Positions 1 to 7,843 of a DNA stretch of 64,000 nt are shown piece after piece. A program made the translations under genes and the position numbers. Each line of letters starts with the position of its first letter. Position 1 is the stretch's first letter. The notes under the pieces were generated by a model. It was not told the origin of the DNA, ran no database searches, and worked only from the letters and a program-made list of their open reading frames with translations. This stretch comes from JAQBQH01 sp035607415 (lineage in GTDB: Bacteria > Myxococcota_A > Polyangia > Palsa-1104), in the NCBI GenBank assembly GCA_035607415.1, contig DATNAQ010000088.1, forward strand, positions 1 through 64,000. The letters run 5' to 3'.

Positions 1-732
1 CTGTCGCTGCACGCGGCGGCGGCGCGGCCGACGATGACCTCGGGCCTGCTCACCGGCAAGGTGGCGGCGAACCTGATCGGCAAGAACCTGGCCTCGCAGC
101 TTCGTCCGTCGGCGGATGATCTGGCGCGCTACGGCATCACCAGCGGTACTGCGGCGAAGCTGTCGTCGATCGGCAACACGCTCATCACGACGGCCAAGGC
201 GTTCTCGCTCAACCTGACGTCGCACGTGATGCTGCCGGCGTTCCTCGACGATCCGCACGGCGCGTTCCAGGACGTGCCGACGCTGATGGCGACGGTCAAG
301 TCGTTCTCGAAGATGCTCGACGCGTTCATGGGCGACCTCATGGCGATCGACGATCCGATGTGCGCGGGGCGCAAGATCGGCGACAACCTGGTCATGGCGG
401 CCTGCGGAGACACGTTCAAAGATCCGCTCAACTCGAACGGGTGGCCGGATGGCACGCCGAACAACTGCAACATCCTCTACGTGATGGGCAACGGCTTCAC
501 GAAGGCGGGTTGGTTCGGCGGCGTCGGCGCCGACAAGACGCTCAACACCTGGGACCCGACGACGGGCGCCCAGAAGGCGGCCGGCACCGGCATGACCTCG
601 GCTCAGCTGGCCAATCCGGCCTCGGCGGCGGTGCTCTTCGCCGTCGCCAAGGGCGACAGCCGCCGCGTCTCGGACTTCTACCGCGGCGTCGATTACTCGG
701 GCGTCGTCAACGCCAACATCACCGGCTCGTAG
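1..732 (+). CDS. C-terminal part of a protein of unknown function (5' end outside window)
   Basis: The frame is open from base 1 to the TAG at 730-732, so the gene starts upstream; the first internal ATG (34) is not a convincing start. The visible 243 residues contain a stretch with GWPDGTPNN followed by YVMGNGFTKAGWFGGVG, which recalls the Gly-rich region of secreted DUF1501-type (Tat-exported, sulfatase-fold-like) proteins, but I cannot confirm this. There are a few Cys residues and no membrane segment. It is followed at once by a strong terminator, so it is the last gene of its transcript. Confidence 0.6.
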   Translation: MSLHAAAARPTMTSGLLTGKVAANLIGKNLASQLRPSADDLARYGITSGTAAKLSSIGNTLITTAKAFSLNLTSHVMLPAFLDDPHGAFQDVPTLMATVKSFSKMLDAFMGDLMAIDDPMCAGRKIGDNLVMAACGDTFKDPLNSNGWPDGTPNNCNILYVMGNGFTKAGWFGGVGADKTLNTWDPTTGAQKAAGTGMTSAQLANPASAAVLFAVAKGDSRRVSDFYRGVDYSGVVNANITGS

Positions 733-756
733 TCGCAACGACATAGCGTCGTACTG

Positions 757-809
757 GCGCGGGCTTTGCGGTTGATCCCCCCCTCTGCCGCAAAGCCCGC
801 GCTTTTTTT
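757..809 (+). terminator. Rho-independent terminator
   Basis: A perfect 15-bp inverted repeat (left arm 757-771, right arm 788-802, 16-nt loop) is followed directly by seven T residues (803-809). It lies 25 bp after the stop of the partial gene at 1-732 and just before the alcohol dehydrogenase start, so it separates two transcripts. The T tract runs into the putative -10 box of the next gene. Confidence 0.95.
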
Positions 810-814
810 ATAGT
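809..814 (+). promoter_or_regulatory. Putative -10 box for the alcohol dehydrogenase gene
   Basis: TATAGT followed by 6 nt and then the ATG at 821. Transcription from this box would start at or within a base or two of the ATG, giving a leaderless mRNA. There is no Shine-Dalgarno sequence and no room for one between the terminator and the start codon. No good -35 box is visible. Confidence 0.5.
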
Positions 815-820
815 CACGGC

Positions 821-1843
821 ATGCGCGCGGCGGTGATTCGCGAAGTCGGGACCCTCGAGCTCGTCGACGATTGGGTGGCGCCGTCGGCGGGGGCGGGGCA
901 GGTGGTGGTGCGGGTGGCGGCGTGCGGGGTCTGCTATCGCGATCTGATCGATCGCGACGGCGGCTATCCGTTCTTGCGGCGGCCGGTGGTGACGGGGCAC
1001 GAGGTCGCCGGCGTGGTCGAGGCGGTGGGTGCGGGCGTGCGCGGGTTCGCCGTCGGCGATCGCGTGGTGGCGGTGCATCGCGCGCCGTGCGGGGCCTGTG
1101 CGGCATGCGTGGCCGGGCGCGAGACGATGTGCGTGGCGTCGCCGGTGATGTACGGCGTCACCGTCGACGGGGCGTATGCCGAGCGCATGGCGCTGTGGGA
1201 GTCGTCGCTGGTGCGCGTGCCCGACGGCGTGGAGCTCGAGGGCGCGGCGGTGCTGCACTGCACGGCGGCGGTCGCGTTGCGGGCGCTGCGCGAGCAGGCG
1301 CGGCTCGGAGCCGGCGAGACGGTGCTGATGACGGGCGCGTCGGGCGGCGTCGGCGTGCATGCGATCCAGGTGGCGCGGGCGCTCGGGGCGCGCGTGATCG
1401 CGGTGACCTCGTCGCCTGAGAAGGCCGAGTCGCTGCGCGCGGACTTCGCAGTCGATGACGTCGTCGTCGCGCGCGACGGCGCGTGGCACAAAGAGGTGCT
1501 GGCGCGGACCGGAGGCGGCGCCGACGTGGCGCTCGAGCTCGTCGGCGCGCCGACGTTCAACGCGGCGCTGCGCTCGCTGCGCTTTGGCGGGCGGCTGGCG
1601 CTCGTCGGCAACGTGACGCAGGAGCGCGTCGAGGTGAACCCCGGCTACCTGATCGCGCGCGGCCTGGCCGTCGTCGGCTCGGCGTCGGCCACGCGCGCCG
1701 AGCTCGCCGAGGTGCTCGAGTGGACGCGCGCCGGCAAGCTGCGGCCGATCATCGCTGCGCGCCGTCCGCTCGCCGAAGCGAAGGCGGCGCAAGCCGCGCT
1801 CGCCGACAAGGCCGTCGTCGGGCGGCAGATCTTGGTTCCGTAG
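821..1843 (+). CDS. Zinc-type alcohol dehydrogenase (MDR superfamily)
   Basis: 340 aa, the normal length for medium-chain dehydrogenases. It shows the catalytic-domain zinc signature (GHEVAGVVEAVG, about residues 54-65), the structural-zinc loop with four Cys near residues 88-103 (CGACAACVAGRETMC), and a Rossmann NAD(P) motif (GASGGVGVHAIQ, about 169-180). It should oxidise or reduce an alcohol/aldehyde pair in the cytoplasm; the substrate cannot be read from the sequence. It is a single-gene unit between the terminator at 757-809 and the convergent FAD oxidoreductase, whose stop lies 6 bp away. Confidence 0.9.
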   Translation: MRAAVIREVGTLELVDDWVAPSAGAGQVVVRVAACGVCYRDLIDRDGGYPFLRRPVVTGHEVAGVVEAVGAGVRGFAVGDRVVAVHRAPCGACAACVAGRETMCVASPVMYGVTVDGAYAERMALWESSLVRVPDGVELEGAAVLHCTAAVALRALREQARLGAGETVLMTGASGGVGVHAIQVARALGARVIAVTSSPEKAESLRADFAVDDVVVARDGAWHKEVLARTGGGADVALELVGAPTFNAALRSLRFGGRLALVGNVTQERVEVNPGYLIARGLAVVGSASATRAELAEVLEWTRAGKLRPIIAARRPLAEAKAAQAALADKAVVGRQILVP

Positions 1844-1849
1844 CGGCGC

Positions 1850-3106
1850 CTACCCGGCGACGAGCATTGCCCAGTCGCGCAGCGGCACGGACGACAAGGG
1901 CGCGCCCGAGTGGACGCGAAGCAGGTGCTGCAACATCCGCGGGCGGCGGGCGAGGGAGGCGATGGCGCGGCGCGCGAGGCGCGGGTGGCGCGCGAGCAGG
2001 AGGACCAGCTCGGTGAGGCGATCGCCGTCGCGCACGATGGCGTCGTGGGCGCGGGCGTAGCCGGCGAGCGCGGCGGCCGGCAGCGGCGCGGGCGGGCGGC
2101 GGCCGACGACGGCGATGGCGGCGGCGAGCGCGTCACCTGCGGCGAGGCCCTGGCGCAGCGCCGCGCCGATGCCTTCGCCGGTGATGGCGTCGACGTAGCC
2201 GGCGGCGTCGCCGACCAGCAGCGCGCCGTCGGTGATCACGGAGGCGACACGCTGGCGGAACGGCCCGGCGCCGAGCGGGCGGCCGATGAGCGGCGCCTCG
2301 GTCGCGCCCGTCGGTGGATGCGCGAAGAAGAGCGGGCCGAGCCGCGGATGCGCCGCCAGGTGCGCGGCGAACGTCGACGCCGACAGCGCGGCGCGGACGA
2401 ACGCGGCGCGCGGGCCGAGCACCGCGAGCTGCACCTCCGTTTGCGACAGCGGAGTCACGTAGTATTCGAGCGCGCGCCCGACGATGACGCGCACGCGCGG
2501 GCCGAAGGGCAGCATCGGCACGCGCAGATGCGCGCGCAGGCCGATGCGGCCGCCGTCGCCGACATCGCGGAGCGGCGGCGGGCGCGACAGGCCGAGCGCC
2601 TGGCGCAGCCGCGAGCGCAGCCCGTCGGCGGCGACGACCGCGCGCGCGCCGACGGGCCCCACGTCGGTGTCGAGGCCGACGACGGCGCCGTCGCTGCGAC
2701 GCAACGGCTCGCCGGCGGCGACGCCTTCGAGCACCGTCGCGGTCGGCTGCGCGCGCACGGCCTCGACCAGCAGCGCGTCGAAGGCGGTGCGGCGCACGCC
2801 GAGGCCGTAGGGCGGCGCATGCGTGTCGTCGGGGAAGGCGGAGAAGGCCACCGGCGCGTCGTCGGCGTCGATGCTGAAGCCGACGCCGTCGAGCGGCTGC
2901 GCGCCCTGGCGCACGGCGGCGAGCAGCCCGAGCTCGGCGAGCGCGGCGACGCCCGTCGGCAACAGCCCCTCGCCGCACGGCTTGTCGCGCGGGAACTGCG
3001 CGCGATCGACGAGCAGCACCTCGAGGCCGCGGCGCGCGCACGCGAGGGCGGTGGCGCAGCCCGCCGGCCCGGCGCCGGCGATGACGACGTCGACGCGCGC
3101 GCTCAT
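1850..3106 (-). CDS. FAD-dependent oxidoreductase, geranylgeranyl-reductase-like
   Basis: 418 aa from the ATG at 3106. The N-terminus is a dinucleotide-binding motif (VVIAGAGPAGCATALACA, about residues 5-22) ending in an acidic residue (LLVD), and a second FAD motif with GDAAGYVDAITGEG lies near residue 285, both typical of the geranylgeranyl reductase/PHBH-like monooxygenase fold. I chose ATG 3106 over the longer frame because it overlaps the TGA of the upstream methyltransferase as ATGA and puts the FAD motif at the very N-terminus. This ICMT-like methyltransferase plus FAD reductase pair often accompanies type III polyketide synthases or isoprenoid lipid enzymes; none is present here. Confidence 0.85.
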   Translation of the reverse strand: MSARVDVVIAGAGPAGCATALACARRGLEVLLVDRAQFPRDKPCGEGLLPTGVAALAELGLLAAVRQGAQPLDGVGFSIDADDAPVAFSAFPDDTHAPPYGLGVRRTAFDALLVEAVRAQPTATVLEGVAAGEPLRRSDGAVVGLDTDVGPVGARAVVAADGLRSRLRQALGLSRPPPLRDVGDGGRIGLRAHLRVPMLPFGPRVRVIVGRALEYYVTPLSQTEVQLAVLGPRAAFVRAALSASTFAAHLAAHPRLGPLFFAHPPTGATEAPLIGRPLGAGPFRQRVASVITDGALLVGDAAGYVDAITGEGIGAALRQGLAAGDALAAAIAVVGRRPPAPLPAAALAGYARAHDAIVRDGDRLTELVLLLARHPRLARRAIASLARRPRMLQHLLRVHSGAPLSSVPLRDWAMLVAG

Positions 3107-3708
3107 GCCGGCTCGCGCGTGCGGCCGAGCCGCGGGATGAAGCGCGGACGCGGCAGCACCGACGCGCGCCAGATCGCATCGTGCGCCATCTCGCGCTCCT
3201 CGAGCGGAATCCGCCGCGACAGCACGAGCGCGTCGAGCGCGCTGGCCACGAGCGCCGTCACCCACGCGCCGCCGACGAGCGGCAAGGCCGCGAGCTCGAG
3301 GATCACGGCGACGTAGTTGGGATGGCGGATATACCGGTATGGGCCCGTGGTCACGACACGACGGCCGCCGCCGTCGAAGCGGGTCACGCGCGTCGACCAG
3401 CTGTCACCGAGCGCGCGCAGCGTCCAGAGCCGCAGCGCCGTCGCGGCCGCCAGGCCGGCGAGCCCCAGACCGGTGAGCGAGCGTGGCGGTGGCGAGCGGC
3501 GCAGCGCGGCCTCGATCGGCGCGGCGACGAGCGTTCCGGCGTGCACCGCGACCATGGCCGCGTACCACGGCTCGGGCACGACCCGTCCGCCGCGTTGCGC
3601 CATCCGTCGCTCGTGCGCGCGCGACCAGACGAGCTCGGCGAGCCGTTCGCCGGCGACCGCTGCCGTGAGAGCGAAAAACCAACGCATCCTCCAGGGATTT
3701 GCAAGCAT
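3103..3708 (-). CDS. Isoprenylcysteine carboxyl methyltransferase-family membrane protein
   Basis: 201 aa with four to five hydrophobic segments. The C-terminal half has the family signature: a TTGPYRYIRHPNYVAVI stretch and a late acidic EEREM motif used for SAM binding. The family methylates small-molecule carboxylates or phenols at the membrane (for example alkylresorcinols and alkylpyrones in type III PKS operons). The start is uncertain: ATG 3708 or ATG 3687, the latter directly abutting a GGAGG. Its stop overlaps the start of the FAD oxidoreductase (ATGA), so the two are translationally coupled. Confidence 0.8.
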   Translation of the reverse strand: MLANPWRMRWFFALTAAVAGERLAELVWSRAHERRMAQRGGRVVPEPWYAAMVAVHAGTLVAAPIEAALRRSPPPRSLTGLGLAGLAAATALRLWTLRALGDSWSTRVTRFDGGGRRVVTTGPYRYIRHPNYVAVILELAALPLVGGAWVTALVASALDALVLSRRIPLEEREMAHDAIWRASVLPRPRFIPRLGRTREPA

Positions 3709-3863
3709 CGAACCGGCGCAATTTTGCCGTCGCTGCCAACGCGACGGCGGCCTAGGGATCTCCACGTATCCGCTTGCGGCGTATAGCGTGAATTTGGTAT
3801 CGTACGCTGCGGCTACGCCTCAATGCGTAGCCCGCCGGGGGGTAGTGAAGGAGTCGCGCGCTG

Positions 3864-4244
3864 ATGGGTGACGTCGAAAACGGGGGCAAGCGCCCGCTCG
3901 TCCTCGTGGTCGATGACGACGAAGACATCGCCGACTCCATTGGCGATGTCCTACGTGGCGGAGGCTATGAGGTCGAGCAGGTCGGCGACGGGCAGTCGGC
4001 GCTGGCGGCGGCCTCGCGCGCGCGGCCCGGCCTGGTGTTGCTCGACTGGCGTCTGCCCAACGAGCCGGCCGGCAGCGCGCTGGTGCGCAAGTTGCGCGAC
4101 GCGTGCGGCCCGGTGCCGGTGGTGGTGCTGAGCGCCGATCCGCAGTCGCTGCAGGAGGCGCGCGCGGCGCAGGTGAGCGACTATCTGCCCAAGCCGTTCG
4201 ACGTCAACGATCTACTGGCGCTCGTCGACGAGCACTGCGACTGA
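3864..4244 (+). CDS. Stand-alone response regulator receiver protein
   Basis: 126 aa, a single REC domain with no output domain. The acidic pocket (VVDDDEDIAD, residues 12-21), the phospho-acceptor Asp in LVLLDWRLP (about residue 57), the Ser of the VVLSAD switch and the conserved Lys in LPKPFD (about 113) are all present. It is preceded by GAAGGAG at 3847-3853, 10 nt from the ATG, one of the few clear Shine-Dalgarno sequences in the window. It is divergent from the ICMT-like gene, with a 155-bp intergenic region. No cognate kinase is adjacent. Confidence 0.93.
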   Translation: MGDVENGGKRPLVLVVDDDEDIADSIGDVLRGGGYEVEQVGDGQSALAAASRARPGLVLLDWRLPNEPAGSALVRKLRDACGPVPVVVLSADPQSLQEARAAQVSDYLPKPFDVNDLLALVDEHCD

Positions 4245-4616
4245 GGCGAGCACGCCGCGCGCGCGCGGCAGATCGCGCGTGCGCACGAGCAGGTAGTCGG
4301 TATCGAAGGTCGAGAGCGCGAAGACACTGACGCCGGCGTCGGCGAGCGCGCGCGTGAGCGTGGCGAGCAGGCCGACCACCGAGAAGTCGATGGTGCCGGC
4401 GACGCGAAAGACGGCGAAGTCGCGCTCGGCGCGCACGTCGGAGGGAACGGTGGCGTCGTCGCAGACGATCGACAGCTCCTCGGCGGTGCGTGTCACCGAC
4501 GCCAGCGACGACGGCGTGGCGAGCGCGTGCGCGGCCCACGACGGGATCGGCGCGTCGGCGGCGAGGCGTGCGACGGCGAAGCGGCCGGCGACGCGTGCAA
4601 GCGTCGGCCGGTTCAG
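4212..4616 (-). CDS. ACT-domain protein (COG3603-like), probable CTG start
   Basis: The conserved family core (VTRTAEELSIVC, AGTIDFSVVGLLATL, FALSTFDTDYLLV) is clear. The family normally begins 40 or so residues before the first motif with a block like GRFAVARL...PIPSW, and exactly that block is encoded upstream of the first GTG (4496) in the same frame. Between the in-frame stop at 4677-4679 and GTG 4496 there is no ATG, GTG or TTG; the only plausible initiator is CTG at 4616, preceded by a GAAGGG about 8 nt upstream. That gives 134 aa, the usual size. Such proteins carry tandem ACT folds and are thought to bind amino acids. It is the third gene after the AMP-ligase and cysteine desulfurase genes; its 3' end overlaps the convergent receiver gene. 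Confidence 0.75.
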   Translation of the reverse strand: MNRPTLARVAGRFAVARLAADAPIPSWAAHALATPSSLASVTRTAEELSIVCDDATVPSDVRAERDFAVFRVAGTIDFSVVGLLATLTRALADAGVSVFALSTFDTDYLLVRTRDLPRARGVLASVAVLVDERQ

Positions 4617-4650
4617 TCGGTGCCCTTCACGTTCGCTCGCTGGTGCTCGC

Positions 4651-5841
4651 TCACACCAGATCGCGCAGCGCGCCGATCAGCCGCTCGATGTCCTCGGCGT
4701 CCGTGTAGAGGTGGGCCGACGCGCGCAGCGTCCCGTCCATGTGGATGCGGTGGTGGAGGATGTGCGCGCAGTGATAGCCGCCCGAGACCAGGATCGCGTG
4801 CGAGTCGGCGAGCAGGCGCGCGATGTTGGCCTGCGTCATCGATGGCACCGGCACCGAGACGGTGCACAGCGCGATGCGGCGATCGGGCGGAACGTGCGCG
4901 CCCAGCACCTTGGCGCCGGGCAGCGAGCGCAGCCCCTCGACGAGCTGGGCGCCGAGCTCGCGCGAGTGCTTGGCGATCTCTTCGAGCCTGGCCGAGCGCA
5001 CGTAGTCGATGGCGGCGCCGAGGCCGATCGCGCCCTCGATGTTGGGCGTGCCCGCTTCGTAGCGGAACGGCGCCTCACGCACCTCGAAGCGATCTTCGCC
5101 GTGGTAGTTGACCATGCCGCCGCCGACGTTCCACAGCTGCAGCTTCTCGAAGCGATCCTTGCGCACGTAGAGCACGCCGACGCCCGAGGGGCCGAAGATC
5201 TTGTGCGACGAAAACGCGAGGAAGTCGCAGTCGAGCTTGCGCACGTCGATCGGCAGGTGCGAGATCGACTGCGACGCGTCGACCATGACCGGCACGCCGG
5301 CGGCGTGCGCGGTGGCGATCCACTCTTCGATCGGTGCGATCACGCCGGTCACGTTCGAGACGTGCGCGACGGTGACCAGGCGCGTGCGCGGCGTCAGGCG
5401 CTCTTTGAGCTGCTGGTAGCGCGGCACCGCTTCGTCGTCGATGTCGACGAGCACGGTCTTGGCCTTGAGGCGCCACGGCATGTAGTTCGAGTGGTGCTCC
5501 GATGCCGGGAAGACGACCTCGTCGTCCTTCTCGAAGCCGAGGCCCTGCGCGACGAGGTTGAACGACTCGGTGGCGTTGCGCGTGAACACGATCTCGCCCG
5601 GCGAGGCGCCGATGAGCGACGCGACCGCGTGGCGCGCGCGCTCGTAGGCCGAGGTCGAGGCCTCGCCGAGCGGGTGGACGCCGCGGTGCACGTTGGCGCC
5701 CATCTCGGTGTAGTAGCGCGTGACGGCGTCGATGACCGCGCGCGGCTTCGGCGTCGTCGAAGCGGAGTCGAGGTAGGTGAGCTCCATGCCGTCGACGTCG
5801 CGCTGGAGCAGGGGAAAATCGGATTTGTACTTGTTGGACAT
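4651..5841 (-). CDS. Cysteine desulfurase-like class V aminotransferase (SufS/CsdA type)
   Basis: 396 aa. PLP-dependent fold-type I enzyme: the PLP-binding Lys is in AFSSHKIFGPSGVGVLY (Lys about 214), the Asp/Gln pair in MVDASQS (about 188-191), and a Cys in SGGYHCAHILHH (about 358) sits where SufS enzymes carry the persulfide-forming Cys. SufS mobilises sulfur from cysteine for Fe-S clusters or thio-cofactors. There is no sufBCD or sufE nearby. Instead the gene starts 19 bp after an acyl-adenylating ligase, suggesting a dedicated metabolic role. A Cys-lyase or selenocysteine-lyase role is also possible. Confidence 0.85.
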   Translation of the reverse strand: MSNKYKSDFPLLQRDVDGMELTYLDSASTTPKPRAVIDAVTRYYTEMGANVHRGVHPLGEASTSAYERARHAVASLIGASPGEIVFTRNATESFNLVAQGLGFEKDDEVVFPASEHHSNYMPWRLKAKTVLVDIDDEAVPRYQQLKERLTPRTRLVTVAHVSNVTGVIAPIEEWIATAHAAGVPVMVDASQSISHLPIDVRKLDCDFLAFSSHKIFGPSGVGVLYVRKDRFEKLQLWNVGGGMVNYHGEDRFEVREAPFRYEAGTPNIEGAIGLGAAIDYVRSARLEEIAKHSRELGAQLVEGLRSLPGAKVLGAHVPPDRRIALCTVSVPVPSMTQANIARLLADSHAILVSGGYHCAHILHHRIHMDGTLRASAHLYTDAEDIERLIGALRDLV

Positions 5842-5860
5842 TTTCTCGTTCGTTCGCTGG

Positions 5861-7144
5861 TCAGCCTTGCGGCCGGACCATACGATATTTCCCGCTCGGT
5901 TCGGGGAGGATCGTGGTGGTGGCGCGCGGTTCGACCTTCGTACCGAGCTTGTCGGCGAGCGCGGCGGCCGCTTTGGTGCCGTCGCTGGCGACGACGTGGA
6001 GGATCCAGCCGCCTTCGGGGCCGCCGCCGGTGAGCTGCCAGTGCGCGATCGCCGGCTCGGCGGTGTCGACGAGGTCGTCGAGCATGGCGGGGGTGTAGAG
6101 GCCGTTCGCCGTGGCGATGGCGTCGTTGCCGCGGCCTTCGATTCGCGAGAGCACGTAGCCTTCGTCTTTGCGGCCGCAGGCGCAGCCGTCGATCGTCGTC
6201 TCTGGCAGGCGTACGAGATCGCCGATGTCGTAGCGCAAGAGCGGCATCCAGGTGCGCCCGAGCGTGGTGATGACGACGCGCGACAAGCCGCCGCCGGCGT
6301 CGACGAGCTCGATGTGCGAGTGGCGGGCGTTGTGGTGCAGCCGCCCGGCGGGGCACTCCATGAAGAGCACGCCGGCTTCGGTGGCGCCGTAGAGCTGGCA
6401 GACGTGGGTCGAAGGGAGCGCTTCCTTGATCGATCGCGAAGCGGCGCGCGTGGTCTGCTCGTAGGTGAGCGTGACGAACGCGGGCGCGTGCATCGCGATC
6501 TTGTGCGCCAGCGCGTGGCGGCACAGCGCGGCGAGGTATTGCGGGTCGGACTCGACGCCGTCGGGGCGGAGGTCGTTCCACTCGGCGACCATGCGCGTGA
6601 GCTCGCCGTCGTTCCACAGCGTCGGATCGGCGACCTGGTTCAAAAAGAGCATCCCGTCGATCGTGCGCTCCTCACGGGAGAGCGTGCCGATGTGACAGGT
6701 CGAGCCGCCGCACACCGGCGTGGTGAGCACGGCCTCGCGGAAGCCGTCGCGCATGGCCTCGTCGACGCGGGCGTTGAGGCGCATCGCCTCGCGCTCCTGC
6801 GGATCCCACCACGACCACTCCCAGAGCACCTGCAGGCGATTCTCCGTGGTGCCCGAGGTCGCGATGATCTCGACGAGGCCCTTCTGCATCGCGTCCTTCA
6901 GATCGCACGACTTGCGCACCAGCGACTTCGGGAAGCCGCGGCGCAGATCGCGCTTGGCGATCGTCGGCAAGGAAGCGAGCCAGGCGGCGATGGCGGTGGG
7001 CTCGTCGCCGGCGGGCGGGGGCGTGCGGCCGCTGTAGAGCGGAACCTCGTCGATCATCCGCGCGGCTTCGTCGCGCAGGCGGATCCAGTGCTCGCGCGAG
7101 TGGGTCGGCGGCGGCAGGGTCTTCGTTGCTGCAGTTGCAATCAT
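5861..7144 (-). CDS. Phenylacetate-CoA ligase-like AMP-forming acyl ligase
   Basis: 427 aa from ATG 7144. The adenylate-forming signatures are an ATSGTTENRLQVLWE phosphate-binding loop (about residues 98-112), LYGATEAG (about 267), and the YDIGDLVRLP hinge region (about 330), in the order seen in PaaK-type ligases. The C-terminal domain is short, as in PaaK. It presumably activates an aryl or acyl acid as AMP ester. It heads a three-gene minus-strand operon (ligase, cysteine desulfurase, ACT protein). The frame is open further upstream, but a TAGACT box 7 nt before ATG 7144 and the divergent peptidase gene fix the start. Confidence 0.8.
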   Translation of the reverse strand: MIATAATKTLPPPTHSREHWIRLRDEAARMIDEVPLYSGRTPPPAGDEPTAIAAWLASLPTIAKRDLRRGFPKSLVRKSCDLKDAMQKGLVEIIATSGTTENRLQVLWEWSWWDPQEREAMRLNARVDEAMRDGFREAVLTTPVCGGSTCHIGTLSREERTIDGMLFLNQVADPTLWNDGELTRMVAEWNDLRPDGVESDPQYLAALCRHALAHKIAMHAPAFVTLTYEQTTRAASRSIKEALPSTHVCQLYGATEAGVLFMECPAGRLHHNARHSHIELVDAGGGLSRVVITTLGRTWMPLLRYDIGDLVRLPETTIDGCACGRKDEGYVLSRIEGRGNDAIATANGLYTPAMLDDLVDTAEPAIAHWQLTGGGPEGGWILHVVASDGTKAAAALADKLGTKVEPRATTTILPEPSGKYRMVRPQG

Positions 7145-7168
7145 CGACGAAAGTCTAATATGGGGCAG
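7145..7168. promoter_or_regulatory. Divergent promoters with overlapping -10 boxes
   Basis: Only 24 bp separate the ATG of the minus-strand ligase (7144) from the probable ATG of the plus-strand peptidase (7169). On the minus strand TAGACT occupies 7152-7157, 7 nt from its ATG. On the plus strand TAATAT occupies 7156-7161, 7 nt from ATG 7169. The two boxes share 2 bp, both transcripts would be leaderless, and each -35 region must lie inside the other gene. Confidence 0.55.
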
Positions 7169-7834
7169 ATGGGTCCTGCCATCCTGATCGCTCACGGCAA
7201 TGCCGGTGACCATATACACGACCGCGCGTTCGCGCTCGCCGGCGCGCGGCCCAAGGTCGCGTGGATCGGCGCCGCCAACGACGACTCGCGCACGTGGTTC
7301 GAGCGCGCCGCGCGCGTGCTGCGCGAAAAATATGGCGCCACCGTCGAGCTGGCGCGCACCGTCGGGGACGTCGATGCCGACGCGACGCGGCGGATCGTCG
7401 CCGAGGCGCAGGTGATCTATCTCGCCGGCGGCGACGTCGAGAAGCTGGCCGAGCGGGCGCACGCCTTTGGGATCGACGAGCTCATCCGCCGCCGCCACGC
7501 CGAGGGCACGCTCGTCGTCGGGGTCTCGGCGGGCGCCATCGGCCTGACGCGCTGCTGGGTGCGCTTTCCCGACGACGACGAGGCGGGCGCGCCGTCGCGG
7601 TTCGCCTGCATCGGCGCGGTCGAGCTCGCCGTCGACTGCCACGACGAAGAGAGCGATTGGGAGGAGCTGCGCGCGCTGCTCGACGTGTGGCGGCGCGACG
7701 AGCCCGACGCGCGCGTCGAGGCCTGGGGCATCCCGTCGGGCGGGGCGCTCGAGATCGCGCCCGACGGCCACGTCACGCACGTGGGGCCGGCGCCCAAGCG
7801 CCTGCGCCTCGACCGCGGGCGCATCGTCGAGTAA
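7169..7834 (+). CDS. Peptidase S51-family protein (dipeptidase E/cyanophycinase-like)
   Basis: 221 aa from ATG 7169 (an ATG at 7160 would add MGQ). The fold begins with a PAILIAHGNAG strand-loop, then WIGAAND, IYLAGGD (about 83-89), and the nucleophile elbow GVSAGAIGL (Ser about 120), the hallmark of the S51 Ser-hydrolase family related to class I glutamine amidotransferases. Known members cleave Asp-X dipeptides or cyanophycin; the substrate here is unknown. ATG 7169 is preferred because it lies 7 nt after a TAATAT box. The thiolase gene follows after 9 bp. Confidence 0.85.
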   Translation: MGPAILIAHGNAGDHIHDRAFALAGARPKVAWIGAANDDSRTWFERAARVLREKYGATVELARTVGDVDADATRRIVAEAQVIYLAGGDVEKLAERAHAFGIDELIRRRHAEGTLVVGVSAGAIGLTRCWVRFPDDDEAGAPSRFACIGAVELAVDCHDEESDWEELRALLDVWRRDEPDARVEAWGIPSGGALEIAPDGHVTHVGPAPKRLRLDRGRIVE

Positions 7835-7837
7835 GGT
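7832..7837 (+). promoter_or_regulatory. Putative -10 box for the thiolase gene
   Basis: TAAGGT followed by 6 nt and the ATG at 7844, the same leaderless spacing as other genes in the window. It overlaps the TAA stop of the peptidase gene. Confidence 0.35.
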
Positions 7838-7843
7838 CCTGCC

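Noticed and set aside
3107..3265. N-terminal extension of the FAD oxidoreductase to 3265
   Set aside because: The extension is Arg/Ala-rich with no motif and overlaps the methyltransferase gene; the FAD fold begins at ATG 3106 with an ATGA overlap.
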